Below are positions 1 to 10,876 of a stretch of DNA of 64,000 bases, one piece after another. How positions within the stretch are numbered: position 1 is the stretch's first letter; every line of letters starts with the position of its first letter. Under the pieces are notes generated by a model. It was given only the letters and a program-made list of their open reading frames with translations, did not search any database and was not told the origin of the DNA. This DNA comes from Typhlomys cinereus (lineage: Eukaryota; Chordata; Mammalia; Rodentia; Platacanthomyidae): positions 2,899,001-2,963,000 of the forward strand of contig JALPQD010000215.1 of assembly GCA_023101885.1 (NCBI GenBank), in the 5' to 3' direction. The translations under genes and the position numbers were made by a program.

Positions 1-1294
1 TTTAGAGCGGTTCTTGCCCCCAGGAAATATAGGCTGACAAGGATCTGGGGGTTCCGGAGAAAGGTTCTTGGGGAGGTCCCGAGGGACAGTCCAAGGGGCT
101 TTGAAAGAAGGAGGTGCAGATGATCCAGTGGCAGGAGGAGGCTGGGGACGGGGAGCCGGGTGGCGTTTCCTGCGCAGACCTGGTGGCATTTTGGACCATT
201 CTGATCCCTGGTTGAGCTCAGAGGGTGCAGGGCTGTGGAGGAGGCTACGGACGGAGGACAGATATGCCGTGTGATGCCACTGCTTCCGGAAGCAAGGTCT
301 CAGAGGCGGGAAGTGGAGGCCACACCTTGCACATCTCCGGGCATGGATGGCGAGGAACCAGGACCTGTCAGAGCCATGGTTGCCCACGCAGACGCGCAGG
401 TTGGGCACGGAGCAAGTGAAAGCGGAACCTCTCCGGGTGGTGGGGTCACCGCCAGCTCAGCGGGACGGAGGGACAGCGGGTGATGGACGAGAAAGCCGGC
501 AGGGGGGCAAACAAGACGCGTGGGCCACAGCTGGGGTCTCCTCCTGTGTCTGCCCGCGGTTCTGCGGGAGGCCGCCTCAGGCATTGTGTTTTCAAACAAA
601 CCTGGATTCCCGCTGGCGTGGAAAGCGCACGGGTGTCTCGGGTGCCCTGGCAGACTTCAGATGGGCTCTCCTGCCTGGTGGGGCCTCTCCTGGGTGAATC
701 CACTCTCGGTTGGGGTTAGGGAAGCCCTTCCTGTTGGCATGGTATGTCTTCTGCTTTCCTGCCCCTGCCACGCTAGCCCAGGAGATGAAGTGCTCCAACC
801 CACACAGGGTAGGGTGGGTGGGCTCTGGGGCGCTGGGCAGGGCCCACAGGGTCCGGTGCTGGTCTGAGTCCAGTCTGGAGACCAGAGGAGTCCGCAGATC
901 CACATTACCACAGGTCCTCCTCCCCCCATGCCCATTTCCCCAGGCTCCCAAAGGGTGCATCTCTGGGGGTCCAAGCAAGCAGTTCCGGCAGTTTGTTCCT
1001 AGGGAACAGACAGGGACCCGGATCCTGGAACTGGGGCACAGGTGGGGAAGGGGTGTTCGGAATGAGGCCAAAACCCAGTTAGAACTGGGCCACTTTCCAC
1101 TGGGGACTGTGTCTTCACACGCTTCCTGGGGAATCCTGGGAAAGTGGGTGTCCGAGCCTGGCCTGGCACAGCTACTCAGGCTGGGTGTGTGTGGGGGCAT
1201 ATGTATGTGGGTAAGGTTTGGGGGCAGGTGCTGCCCTGCTAAGGAGAAGGGGAAATCTCTCAGGATGGTCCCCCCCTTCACAGCAAAGAAGGGC
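1..1294. other. Intergenic, downstream of NPTXR
   Basis: GC-rich DNA beyond the inferred NPTXR 3' end. A 253-codon minus-strand frame (592-1353) has no recognisable domain and runs into the inferred 3' UTR. No repeat or RNA gene is evident. In other mammals the next gene this way is DNAL4, not reached here. Confidence 0.6.
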
Positions 1295-1311
1295 CTTGAG
1301 TAAACCACAGA

Positions 1312-1317
1312 TTTATT
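1312..1317 (-). promoter_or_regulatory. NPTXR: NPTXR polyadenylation signal
   Basis: AATAAA on the minus strand in an AT-rich patch in otherwise GC-rich DNA. Cleavage would fall near 1290-1300. Confidence 0.65.
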
Positions 1318-3324
1318 CTGAACATTCAGATTTACAAAACCAAAAAGTAACAAAAACCATTACATAGACCACACACACTCACACACGCACTTTGCAGTTC
1401 AGTATGTACAAAAGTGGACAAGTCAGGGGTGCAGTGGGGTGAGGAGGAGAGAGGCCAGGAGGGGCAGGGGGGAGGGGCTCTAATTTCACATGCTCACCGG
1501 CTGCTCTGTCTGGATCTCAAAGCCCCTTCCTCTCCTTCCACAATGCAGGGCGGGGGGGGGGAGGCTGGGAGGTGGCAGGCATTTGGAATAAAGGGTCCCT
1601 CGTCCAGTTTGCTCAGGTCAAGGTGCTGGGGCCCGACTATTGAGGGAGGGCCATGGAGAAGACAGGGGATGAAAGAACCGTCTGACTGGGTCTCAGTTTC
1701 CCCATCGACAAAACCAGGGTTCCTGTGCCAGGCTCTGTGGTCTCAGCCCACGCACGACTATAGCCAAGAGGGGCCCCCGCAGGACGGCAAGTGGAGAATC
1801 TGGCAGAGAACAGCTGGAGCACCTAGAGCAGGGTTTGCTCGTCACAGGAGGCCGAGGAAGAACATTCCAGTCCTTGCCTGTTTGGGGGACCCCCAGGTCT
1901 CTCCTTCCTGGTGTTCCTAGAGACTGCGGCCTAGCAGGAGGAGGTGGGAACTGGGGTACAGCTGCCCTCACCAGCCCTAGGCCCTGTCCCGGTCTTCTGT
2001 CCCTTATACTTGGAATAGGGTGGGCACAGCCCTTACAACACAGACATCCTGGGAACTTAAAGGCAGACAATCCCCAGGACGCATGTCTCTCAGGGTCCGG
2101 GGTCTCTCTGGGTCTGGGCTGCGCTGTGAACATAGTTGCCCCAGATGGAAACCACTGACAGGCTGATTTGACAGCGGTCTGGTTGCTTCACCCCTCTGAG
2201 CCTTAACCCTCTCCTTGTAGTGACCCCCAACTTTAAGTGCGCCCTAAGGAAGAACTAGGCGGTGTTTGAAAAGTGCTCCCCTTGAGGCCAGTGAGTGCCT
2301 GAGGGGTGTAGCCTGCAGGGACAGCACCCCCAGAGCTGGGGAACAGTCCAGGGTCACAGCTGGCCACTTGCTCCTGTCTTCTTGGAGCGACAGAGAGGCC
2401 TTGCATGTGGGGCCTGGTGCTGGGTAAACGTGTTCACAAACGACAGAGGAGGAGGGGGGACTTGGGGAATGGAGAGCTGGTCCGTCACAGTGAGCTACCC
2501 TCAGGGCTGTGCCCCCATTGTCTCCAATTGTTCTGTGTTAGGGGTGGGGAGCTGACTAGGTGGTGGGCACGGGAATGAGGCCTAGACATGAGATGTCGCC
2601 CACCACCATGCAGGGGCCAGGATGGTGTGCCGGCGGGTGACTAGGCAGATCCCCCACTAACGCTGCCTCTCCCCAGACAATACCAAGGGCCTGAGGACGC
2701 TCAGCGTCTCTGAAGCCTAAAGACCCGCATCTGGCTGTCACCCAGCAACAGCGCTGTCTCGATGACAGACACTTGACCCAGCACCAGGCCTGATGTCATT
2801 GGCTGTTACCGGGCAACCCTGATCACGCAGGCCGGGCGCGCGACTGTGACTGTCGTCAGGGGCTGGGGTGGAGGTGCTGGGCCATCTCTCTGCTCTTCAA
2901 GTGGAAAGGAGGATTGGGGGGCCGGGGGCCACGCATCTCGGACACACTCCCCTGGCTGGGCTTCAGGCAAGTCTCAGCCAGTGTCTTGCGGGGAGCAGAG
3001 ACAGGAAGGAAAGCGGGGCAGGGAGAGGAGGGGTCACTAGTGCTGCCCTGGGACACATGGGAGGGGGACGTGTCAGGGGAGACACTTGCAACCCCCCCCC
3101 CCGTCCACCTACCGGAGCTCTTTTCCTCACCCCTGGGGGGGATGCCCCAAGATGTTTGGGTTGCGTAAGGAAGAGTTCTACTGTCCTGCTGGAAAGCATC
3201 AGGCCCTCCCAAATGCCCCCCCCCCAGGTAGCAGCTGAACTGAGAGACCCTCAAAGGAAGGTGGTATAGTACACAGGGAAGATCAAGAGAGGGAGTTACA
3301 AGCCTCGGACTATGTGTCTGGCCC

Positions 3325-3425
3325 TGCCACACTGTGCTGTGTGATCCTGGGCAAGTGATTGCCCTCTCTGAGCTCTTCCCCGTCTTCCTCTCACAAGCAA
3401 GAGATCAGCCCGGATTGCTTTTTTT
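3325..3425 (+). mobile_element. MIR relic
   Basis: Recognisable core gctgtgtgatcctgggcaag, followed by ctctctgagctcttcc, as in mammalian-wide MIR SINEs. Lies in the NPTXR 3' UTR, opposite to transcription. Confidence 0.7.
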
Positions 3426-4659
3426 CTTTTTATAGTTCCAACATTCTTTGTGTTCTCGGAGGAGCCAGTAAGAGACTCAGGGGACCAGGAAGCCCCTCTC
3501 TAAGCTCTCGGAGGGGTCAGGGTGCCAAGCTGGGGGATCCGGTAGAAACCCACACCTGTTAATTGGTGTCATCTGACCATTTTGAATTTGCTCTTGACCC
3601 TGACTTCTTGTACCTGACCCTGACCCTGCCCAGCTTGATCCCGTCTCCCATCCAGTTCCAGAGCCTTCCCTGCTGAGCTGCAGGGCTTCAGACATGCCCG
3701 CTCTGTCTGCTGGGTATCACGACCCACCAACTCTCAGAAAGACCAACACAGGACCCTCAGCTCACACAGCAAGAACACCAGGCCCAGAGAGGGCAGACAT
3801 AGAAGGCCACACAGCAGGCTGGCAGCAGGACCAGCTAGAAGCCAAGGGCTTCCTTCTCACTCAGCTCTACCCACCTTCTCAGCACCCTCCAGTGGCCCCC
3901 CCTCCCAGGGGCCAGGCAGAAGGGGCAGGTCACGAGGCCAGCCACACAGCACTCCTGCTTTGACTGTGCCCAGCTTAAACTGGCTAAGGGGGAGGGCAGC
4001 CGGGCTGGGGGCACAGGGTGGTGGCTACAGCCTTTGGGCTTTTTGGATTTTGGTCCCTAATGTCCAGATGAGGGCGGGAAGGAAATGTCCCAGAAACAGG
4101 TGGGGCTGGACCCCCTGGCGTGGAACCAATGCCCACACCATGACACACAAAGAAACAGATGTGAAGGGGAAGAAGTAGTGCTCAGGGGGCTTGAGAGATC
4201 CAATCCCCTCCCCGCGCATCCAGGGCAGCTGCGAGGATGGAGGGGCAGAGGCGTCTGATCGCACACAGCCTGGAATTCCTCCTCAGCCTGCTGCCGATCG
4301 GAGCATGGAGGATGGAGGCTGATGGCCACGCCTACCCACACCCTGGGGGTGCTGTTGTGACTAAGGGGTAGTGTGTGTGGGTGTGTCAGGGCAGACCTTG
4401 CTGTGCAACACCAGGAGGTGAGCAGCGCTTCGACCCCCCAGGTGCAGCTTGTTCACTAGAAGACACTGGTCCCCCCAAGAGGCTGAGGGGACACCCACAG
4501 GACAGGGCATCGTGGAAGCGTGGGTGCAGGGGAGGGGGAGGCACAGCCAGGAGTAGGGCAGAGGGAAGACAGGCGCGGGGACAGGCTGAGGAGGGACGTG
4601 TCCCCCCCTCAAGGTCCCCGCAGTGGCAGGCAAGGGAGGATCCCCGGCGGGGTGGCCCC

Positions 4660-4884
4660 TCACGCCCGGGCCTTCCCCTTGCAGACATCGAAGCTGGTCT
4701 TCTTGGCGCCCCCGAACGCCTCCACCAGCTTGTCTTCCCAGGGGAGAACGTTGCCCAGCAGTGGCCCGGTGCAGTTGGCAATGCCCAAGACCTGGGCAGG
4801 CGTCAGGGCATGGTCCCACAGGTTGAACTGGGCAATGTCGCCGACAAAGGCTTGAGTGGCATCGAATCGTCCCCCCAGGGTATC
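4660..4884 (-). CDS. NPTXR: NPTXR coding exon 5 (C-terminus and stop)
   Basis: Acceptor TTGGCCCAG then GATACCCTG; 74 codons and a TGA stop at 4660-4662. It encodes DTLGGRFDATQAFVGDIAQFNLWDHAL, the acidic/polar strand that forms the calcium-binding face in pentraxins, then the glycosylation site NCT, NVLPWEDKLVEAFGGA and a basic C-terminus. Confidence 0.96.
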   Translation of the reverse strand, partial: DTLGGRFDATQAFVGDIAQFNLWDHALTPAQVLGIANCTGPLLGNVLPWEDKLVEAFGGAKKTSFDVCKGKARA

Positions 4885-6090
4885 CTGGGCCAAAAGGACA
4901 GCACAGAAAAGGAGAGAGCGGAGCAGTGAGGAAGCCGAAGGGGCACAGGCGGCTTCCACACAGGCCAACATCCCTGCCAAGGCCCCGCCCCCAAGGCCCC
5001 GCCCCCAAGGCTCTAGGCCCCCAAGACTCTAGCCCTGCCCCTAAGGCTCTAGCCCCGCCCCATGGCTCTAGATCTCCCCCCAAGGTTCCAGCCCCATCTC
5101 AAGGTTCCAGCTCCTCCCAAGATTCCCCTCTCTCAAGGTTCCCCTCCCACTTCCAAGATTTCAGCCCCCTCCAAGTTCTGGCCCCGCTCCTGGGGTACCA
5201 GCCCCTCTGGCCAGCCTCTGCTCAGCAGGCCCCCAAATGCCCATCTGCAGACCGGTTCCTTCCTGTTCCCTCTCAGGGACCCGTGTCCTCTGGCTCGGGT
5301 GGGCGGGGCCTCAGGTCCCCGAGGGGGGCGTGTCTCACCTGCTCCTGGCCCAGGATAAGGATGCCGTGCGGCTTGATGGGGTGCCAGGCTGCCAGGTTCT
5401 CCCCCGAGCCCCGCAGCTCTCCGTCCTGGTAAGCTGACCACAGTCCATCTCTCGTGGTCCAGGTGATGCAGATGTGATGCCAGCTGTTGTCCTTCAGGCT
5501 CAGGGGCAGCTGGGCCACCTGGACACAGGACCCCAAGCCCAGGTCAGAGGTGCCCTGAGATCAGGAGCTGCCCGGGTGAGATGGGAACCACCTCTTCCCT
5601 CCAGGGTGGAGCTCAAGGCCTGACGCCTCTTTCTTCCTCTACAAGCAGCTTCCCTGGGCTCAGGGACCACCCGGGCCTTCATAAGCTGTTTGTAGCACGT
5701 CGAGGTCACACCGGCTGAGAACAGTAGTCCACCGTGCACATCCTCAGGGGGCTCTTCACCCGCAGGCACAGAATGACCCCAGGACTCAAAGGCCAGGCAC
5801 CGTGTCCAGCTCTGCCACCAGCCCCCTGGGGGACCTCGGGGAGGCCCTGAGGTTTCCTCATCTGCCAAGTGGTCAGACAGGAAGGAAAAATACCCAGCCC
5901 CTGCCTCCTTCCCCACCCGAGGCAGACACGACCAATCAGTCATGAGCCTGGACTCAGCCTGAGAACTTCTCACGGCACTCTGGAAGCTTCTGCTGGTGGT
6001 TGGCCTTGGCCTATGGCTGTGCTGACTCAAAGGGCTTCTCGCTGTATCTCACAAGTTGCTCTGAGATCACAAGCTCACATGGAGTTTGCT

Positions 6091-6122
<32 letters not shown>

Positions 6123-9100
6123 TCATGTGCGCATACAAGAAGGCACTGGGTCTGTGGAGGCCCAAGGGTGACAATCGAGAATCATCTTGGCTTGTTCTAC
6201 CTTCCTATGGCTTTGCTGTGGGGTTTCCCGGGCTCTACAGTCCAGGGAGGGACTTTGAATGTGGGCGGGATCCTGGGCTGGATAGAGAGGGAGAGGAGGA
6301 GCAGCCTTCGCCCCTCTCTATTCCTGACACAGCTGCACTGTGACCAGCTGCCTCATGCTCCTGCCCCTAGACCTAGAACCGCGTCCAGGTCCTGCCCACC
6401 ACGACAGCTGTACCCTCCAACTGTGACTGGGGGGGTTGCTTCCTACAGGTGGCTTTTGTCAGGGTTTTTGTCCCAGTGACAAAGCAAGGAAATAAGTGGG
6501 AAATGCACTCCCAGACAGGACAGTGTGTGGGCCGCAGGGGGCGGCCACCATCGGCGAAGGCCCAGAGGAGGGGACATGGGGACAGAAGCCCTCTGGGAGG
6601 ACACTGGCTCCGCTGCAGCACAGCGGACCGCGGGCACAGGGAGCCCGGCAAAGCCGCGGGCGCTGCGGGCGCTGTCCACGGTGCTGAACACCTTCCTCTC
6701 CCCGAGAGCCCAGGGCTGTTCGGAAAACCCAGCTGCCCTGTGGTCTTGGAGTCTGTAGGATCTCAAGGCAAGGCCTCCTCCTCCTCCTCCCTCTTCTGTC
6801 CTCCTTCTCTTCCTCCTCCTCCCTGCTCTCCTTCTCTTCCTCTAAGATGCCTGTGCTGGGTGGCTCCCGGCTCCGTGCGCTGTGCTCAGGTCCCACCTGA
6901 TGTCTGCATTTCCAGACTTTCAAAGGACGCCACACTCGCGAGGCCGGAGCAAGGTGGTGGTCAAGGGGCACAGCGCGGGGAGACAAGAGGCAATAAGACG
7001 CCACCCAGCCCTGCCAATCCCTTCTTGGATGCCAGGCGGAGCTTTGTCCTGCCGGGCTGGGGGGTATCAGGCAGGAGGGAGGCAGGTGAACCAGGGCACA
7101 GCGGTGGGGGTGGTTAAGATGGCGGGTGTTCTGGAGTCCACGACCCTGAATCCCACCCTCGCCCCTTCCTGCAGCTGCATGGCCGCCCTGTGGCTCCCCT
7201 CTCTGAGCCTCGCTCTGCTGTGTGACATGGGGACAGGGAAGGCGCTACCCAGTGCTGCTGAGAAGAGAGAGGTAGAGGACGGCCGGTGAGAGGGTCACCG
7301 TGGTGCTCCCCCCAGGGTCTGCTGGTCCCCCCATGTGTCTCACTACAACCCCAAGAGCAGGGCTCCATCAACACTCCTGCTTGACAGACGGGAAAACTGA
7401 AGCACAAGAGGTAAATGATGACTTTCCCCAGTGCTCACCCTGCAAGTCAGGGCTCAAACCCAGCGTTCGGAACAGAATCCGGAGTAGGTACCATTCCCTC
7501 CACGGTGGGCTGGGTGGAGGGGCCGCCTGCAGCCTTCCCTGCCTCTGGGCAGACCGCCTTGCCTCCCCACACCCCTCTGTTTGGGAGAATGTGCAACGTG
7601 AGGGGTGCAGGCTGCCCACACAGCCAGGTTAGCAGGGAGCCGGTCTCTGCCCCTCCACAGCTGCCCCCTCCCCCATCGGCCTGGTCTCTGTATTCCCGGA
7701 AGTCAGCCGGGCACACAGTAGGTGCTCACCATGAAAGCGGCAGCCGTGGCGCAAGGATTTTTTTGGACCGCCCCAGAAGCCCCTCCCTCTGCCCTTGGGC
7801 CCGCCCACAGGGCGTGTCCCCCCTCCACACACACCTTGTCGTTGATGAGCAGCTCCATGGGCTCGGGGCCCGCCTCCAGCAGCACGATCTCGTTGGCCTG
7901 CCCGGGTACCGAGTAGGAGAACGGGGTGCCCTGGCCAGTGCCCCCAGACCTGGAGCGCAGCCACACGCAGGCGGTGAAGGCGTAGAGCTCGGGCAGCGCC
8001 TTGCGCACCCTGGCATACATGTAGTTGTTCCGGATGGGGATGCTGACCTTGAAGGCGTCAGGGGGGCTGAAGGCGGAGGACCCTGGGGGTAGAGGACGGG
8101 GCCAGGTCAACGGGCAGTGATGGCTCCCGACCACCTGGGACCTGGCACTGCCTGTAGGTACCTCCTTTACTCCGCCTCTGAGAGTAAAGGGCATGGTGAA
8201 ACCCTTGGATGTCTTGAGTTCCAATCCTGACATCACCGTTTCCCATCGAGGAGGGGGAACCTCACCAAGTAATCACAACTTTCCCTTGTTTCCCTGTCTT
8301 CAGCAAAGGGGCTAATGGGATCCTCTCTCTTCCAGGAAGCGTTTGGGTTGGGCAGGCCTGGGCACATAAAGGCCTGGACCCACGGTAGATGCTCAGCAAA
8401 TGCTACTATCAATACGATCGCATAGAGCTGACTACTTAATAAGCACCCACGGTGTCTTCTGTGAGGCGCACTCAGCTCTAAGTGCTTTTCAGAGATAACG
8501 TCATTCTTCCCCGCCGTAGCCCTCATTTTCCAGATGAGATTTCCCTGGCACAGAGAGGTTACGTGATTTCCTCGAGGCCATACAGCTAGTAAGTGGCAGG
8601 GCTGGGGTTTGAGCAAAGAGCTAGAGCCTCTTACAGTTCGGTTTGTAGTCAGAGGGTGGAGCCCCAGAAAGGGTGATTGTACGGGGTCCCCAGAGTTCTT
8701 CCAGTCCTTTGCTCTGCAGAGTGAGAGGGCAGCTCCCCGCAAAGGGGCAGAGTGGCTGCGTGGGGTGGGCATGGAGGCTGCCCAGCTGGGGCACCCCCCT
8801 GGACACCCCTCAGCCCTGGCCCCTCTGCGCCCTCAGAGCCAGCTCAAGGGTTGCATCTGAGCCGCTCCCAGCCTTCCATCTCCCCAGCATGTCCCCCTCG
8901 AAGCACAGAGGCCCGTGAGAGCTCGTCATCCTCACGCCCCCCAGCTGCTCAGAGGAGGGCGAGCGGGGCCTGGGGAAGTGAAGCCACCTGTCAAGGACAC
9001 AGAGCGAGCCGTGACAGACTGGAACCCGGGGCTAGGTCTCCTGACAGCCCCACATTGCACACTGCTGCCTGCCAGCGATCCCTTGAATAAGCCTTTGGGC

Positions 9101-10831
9101 TCACCTGTGAGGAATTATTTAGTTAGGGCAGGCCTCTGGGTGAGCGGCTCTAACAGTGACTCTGAGTTCAGCCCCTCCGGCCCCCTGCAGGCTGCAGCGT
9201 CCTCTGCCCGCGACACCCGGGACCCACCGTGCTCCAGCTCGGCCACGCGGCCCTGCAGGCTGTTCAGCTCCTTCTCCACCTCCTGCCGCTGCCGGTGGCT
9301 GCCGTGGCTGAGGGCCGCCGCGCTCCTTCTCCAGCGCCAGCACCTTGGCCAGCAGCTGCCCTTCCAGCTCGTCCATCTTGGAATGCAGCGCAGTGGGCGC
9401 GGCTGGGCCCGGCCCCCCGGAGATGTTCCCACGGGCTGGCAACTCTTGCTGCGCCAGGGGAGAGACAGAGGGGGGATGAAGTCACACAGAGGGGCCCCAA
9501 GGTGCCCTCGTGCCCCCTCACCTCCTCACCGAGCTGCCCAGGAATTCATCCCAGCCCAGCTGGGATGGTGCGGCAAGGGCAGGCGCCAGGCAGTGACCAC
9601 GCTCAGTGAGGGCTTATCAGCATCCCCAGGAGCTTCTGTGGCCCTCCAGGCCCGGGCTCCATGATGCCCCCTCCCCCAAAGGGCTGGACAATGTCCAGGG
9701 CAAGGCTGCTCTGCTCCTTGCTACTGGCTCCTGGGACCCACCTGGGCCCAGCTGTGCCCCCCACCCCAGGGCACGTCTCAGCTGGCATGACCAGGTCTTC
9801 TGAATAGTGCTCTGATGTGACTGCCTCCCGGGGCAGCAGGCGGATAAGACCCCAGACTCTACAGTAAGACAGCCCAGGAGAGTAAACCCAGCCGGGGACC
9901 AGGCTCTGCGTGATACTGGGACCGCCCCTAGACCTCTCTGAACTTGTCTGCTCATGAGACACTCGTGCCACCTTGGAAGGATTCTGGGGAGGGCTCGTGG
10001 CAAATGCCAAGAAATAGACCTTGTTTGCTGCAGTACTGTGTAGGGTACGGGGGGGTTGGGAGGGTCTGAAGGCGTCCATCCAGCCTAGGATAAGGGAGAG
10101 TGCTGAGGGTCTCTCCTCATCCTGCCTTAGGGTCCAGCAGCCTCGGGGTGGGCAGGCGAGGCCACAGATCTGCCAGAAGGACAGTCTCTGTGGCCCACAT
10201 CACAGAACATCACGGCAATGGATAATGCAGTAAGCCAAAAGGACCAATCACTGTCACTGTTTCCTGTCTCCCCACAGACCCCCTGGCTGACCCCACCAGA
10301 GACGTTCAGAGAACCCACCTACCACTCATGCACACTGCTAGGTGCTGTGAGCACCCACTGGGTGTCATATGCACCTACTGTGTGCTAGCTGCTGTCCCAG
10401 GCCCTAAGATGCAGCTGAAGACAACATGGGAACCCAGCATGCCCTGCGCACGGCGCTGGCTCTGCCCACGCACAGACAGATGACAGGCCCAGCGCTCTCA
10501 AAGGCCCAGCCCTGGCCTGCCTGCTGGGTGGCACTGGGATGGCGCATAACCTCCCTGCACCTGTACCCTTGTCCTTCAAGAAGGTACAAGTGGGCTGGAG
10601 TTAAGACCCTGCCTCGCAAGCAGAAGGTCCTGAGTTCGGATCCCAGCGTCCACGTAAAGACACCAGGTGGAAAGGGCAAGGGCCTGAACTTCTGACCCTG
10701 GTGAGCGGAGCCTCAGGAATCCCAGAATGAAGCAAGAAAGAGGTAGAAACAATCCAGGATGGTTCCCAAAGTCACCCTTGGTTCTCCACAGGGACACACG
10801 GTGCCCTCTGATACACATGCACATACATACA

Positions 10832-10876
<45 letters not shown>

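Larger units (their letters stand above)
1295..4659 (-). other. NPTXR: NPTXR 3' untranslated region (inferred)
   Basis: Sequence between the NPTXR stop and the AATAAA at 1312-1317 on the minus strand, with no splice need and no other gene. A length near 3.4 kb fits the long NPTXR 3' UTR known in mammals. A MIR relic lies at about 3325-3425. Open frames across this stretch on both strands have no family resemblance. Confidence 0.65.
5519..7834 (-). other. NPTXR: NPTXR intron 3
   Basis: 2.3-kb intron. It holds a 5'-truncated minus-strand SINE with a TG run (about 6085-6285), a near-consensus REST/RE1 element (6668-6688), pyrimidine-rich CTCCTC runs at 6776-6842, and a MIR relic near 7370-7470. 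No extra exon is seen. Confidence 0.8.

Noticed and set aside
592..1353. 253-codon minus-strand open frame at the left end
   Set aside because: No recognisable domain, GC-rich composition, and it overlaps the NPTXR terminal AATAAA region.
4361..5083. 240-codon minus-strand frame over NPTXR exon 5 and intron 4
   Set aside because: Out-of-frame shadow of exon 5 running into the degenerate tandem repeat; peptide is repeat-derived.
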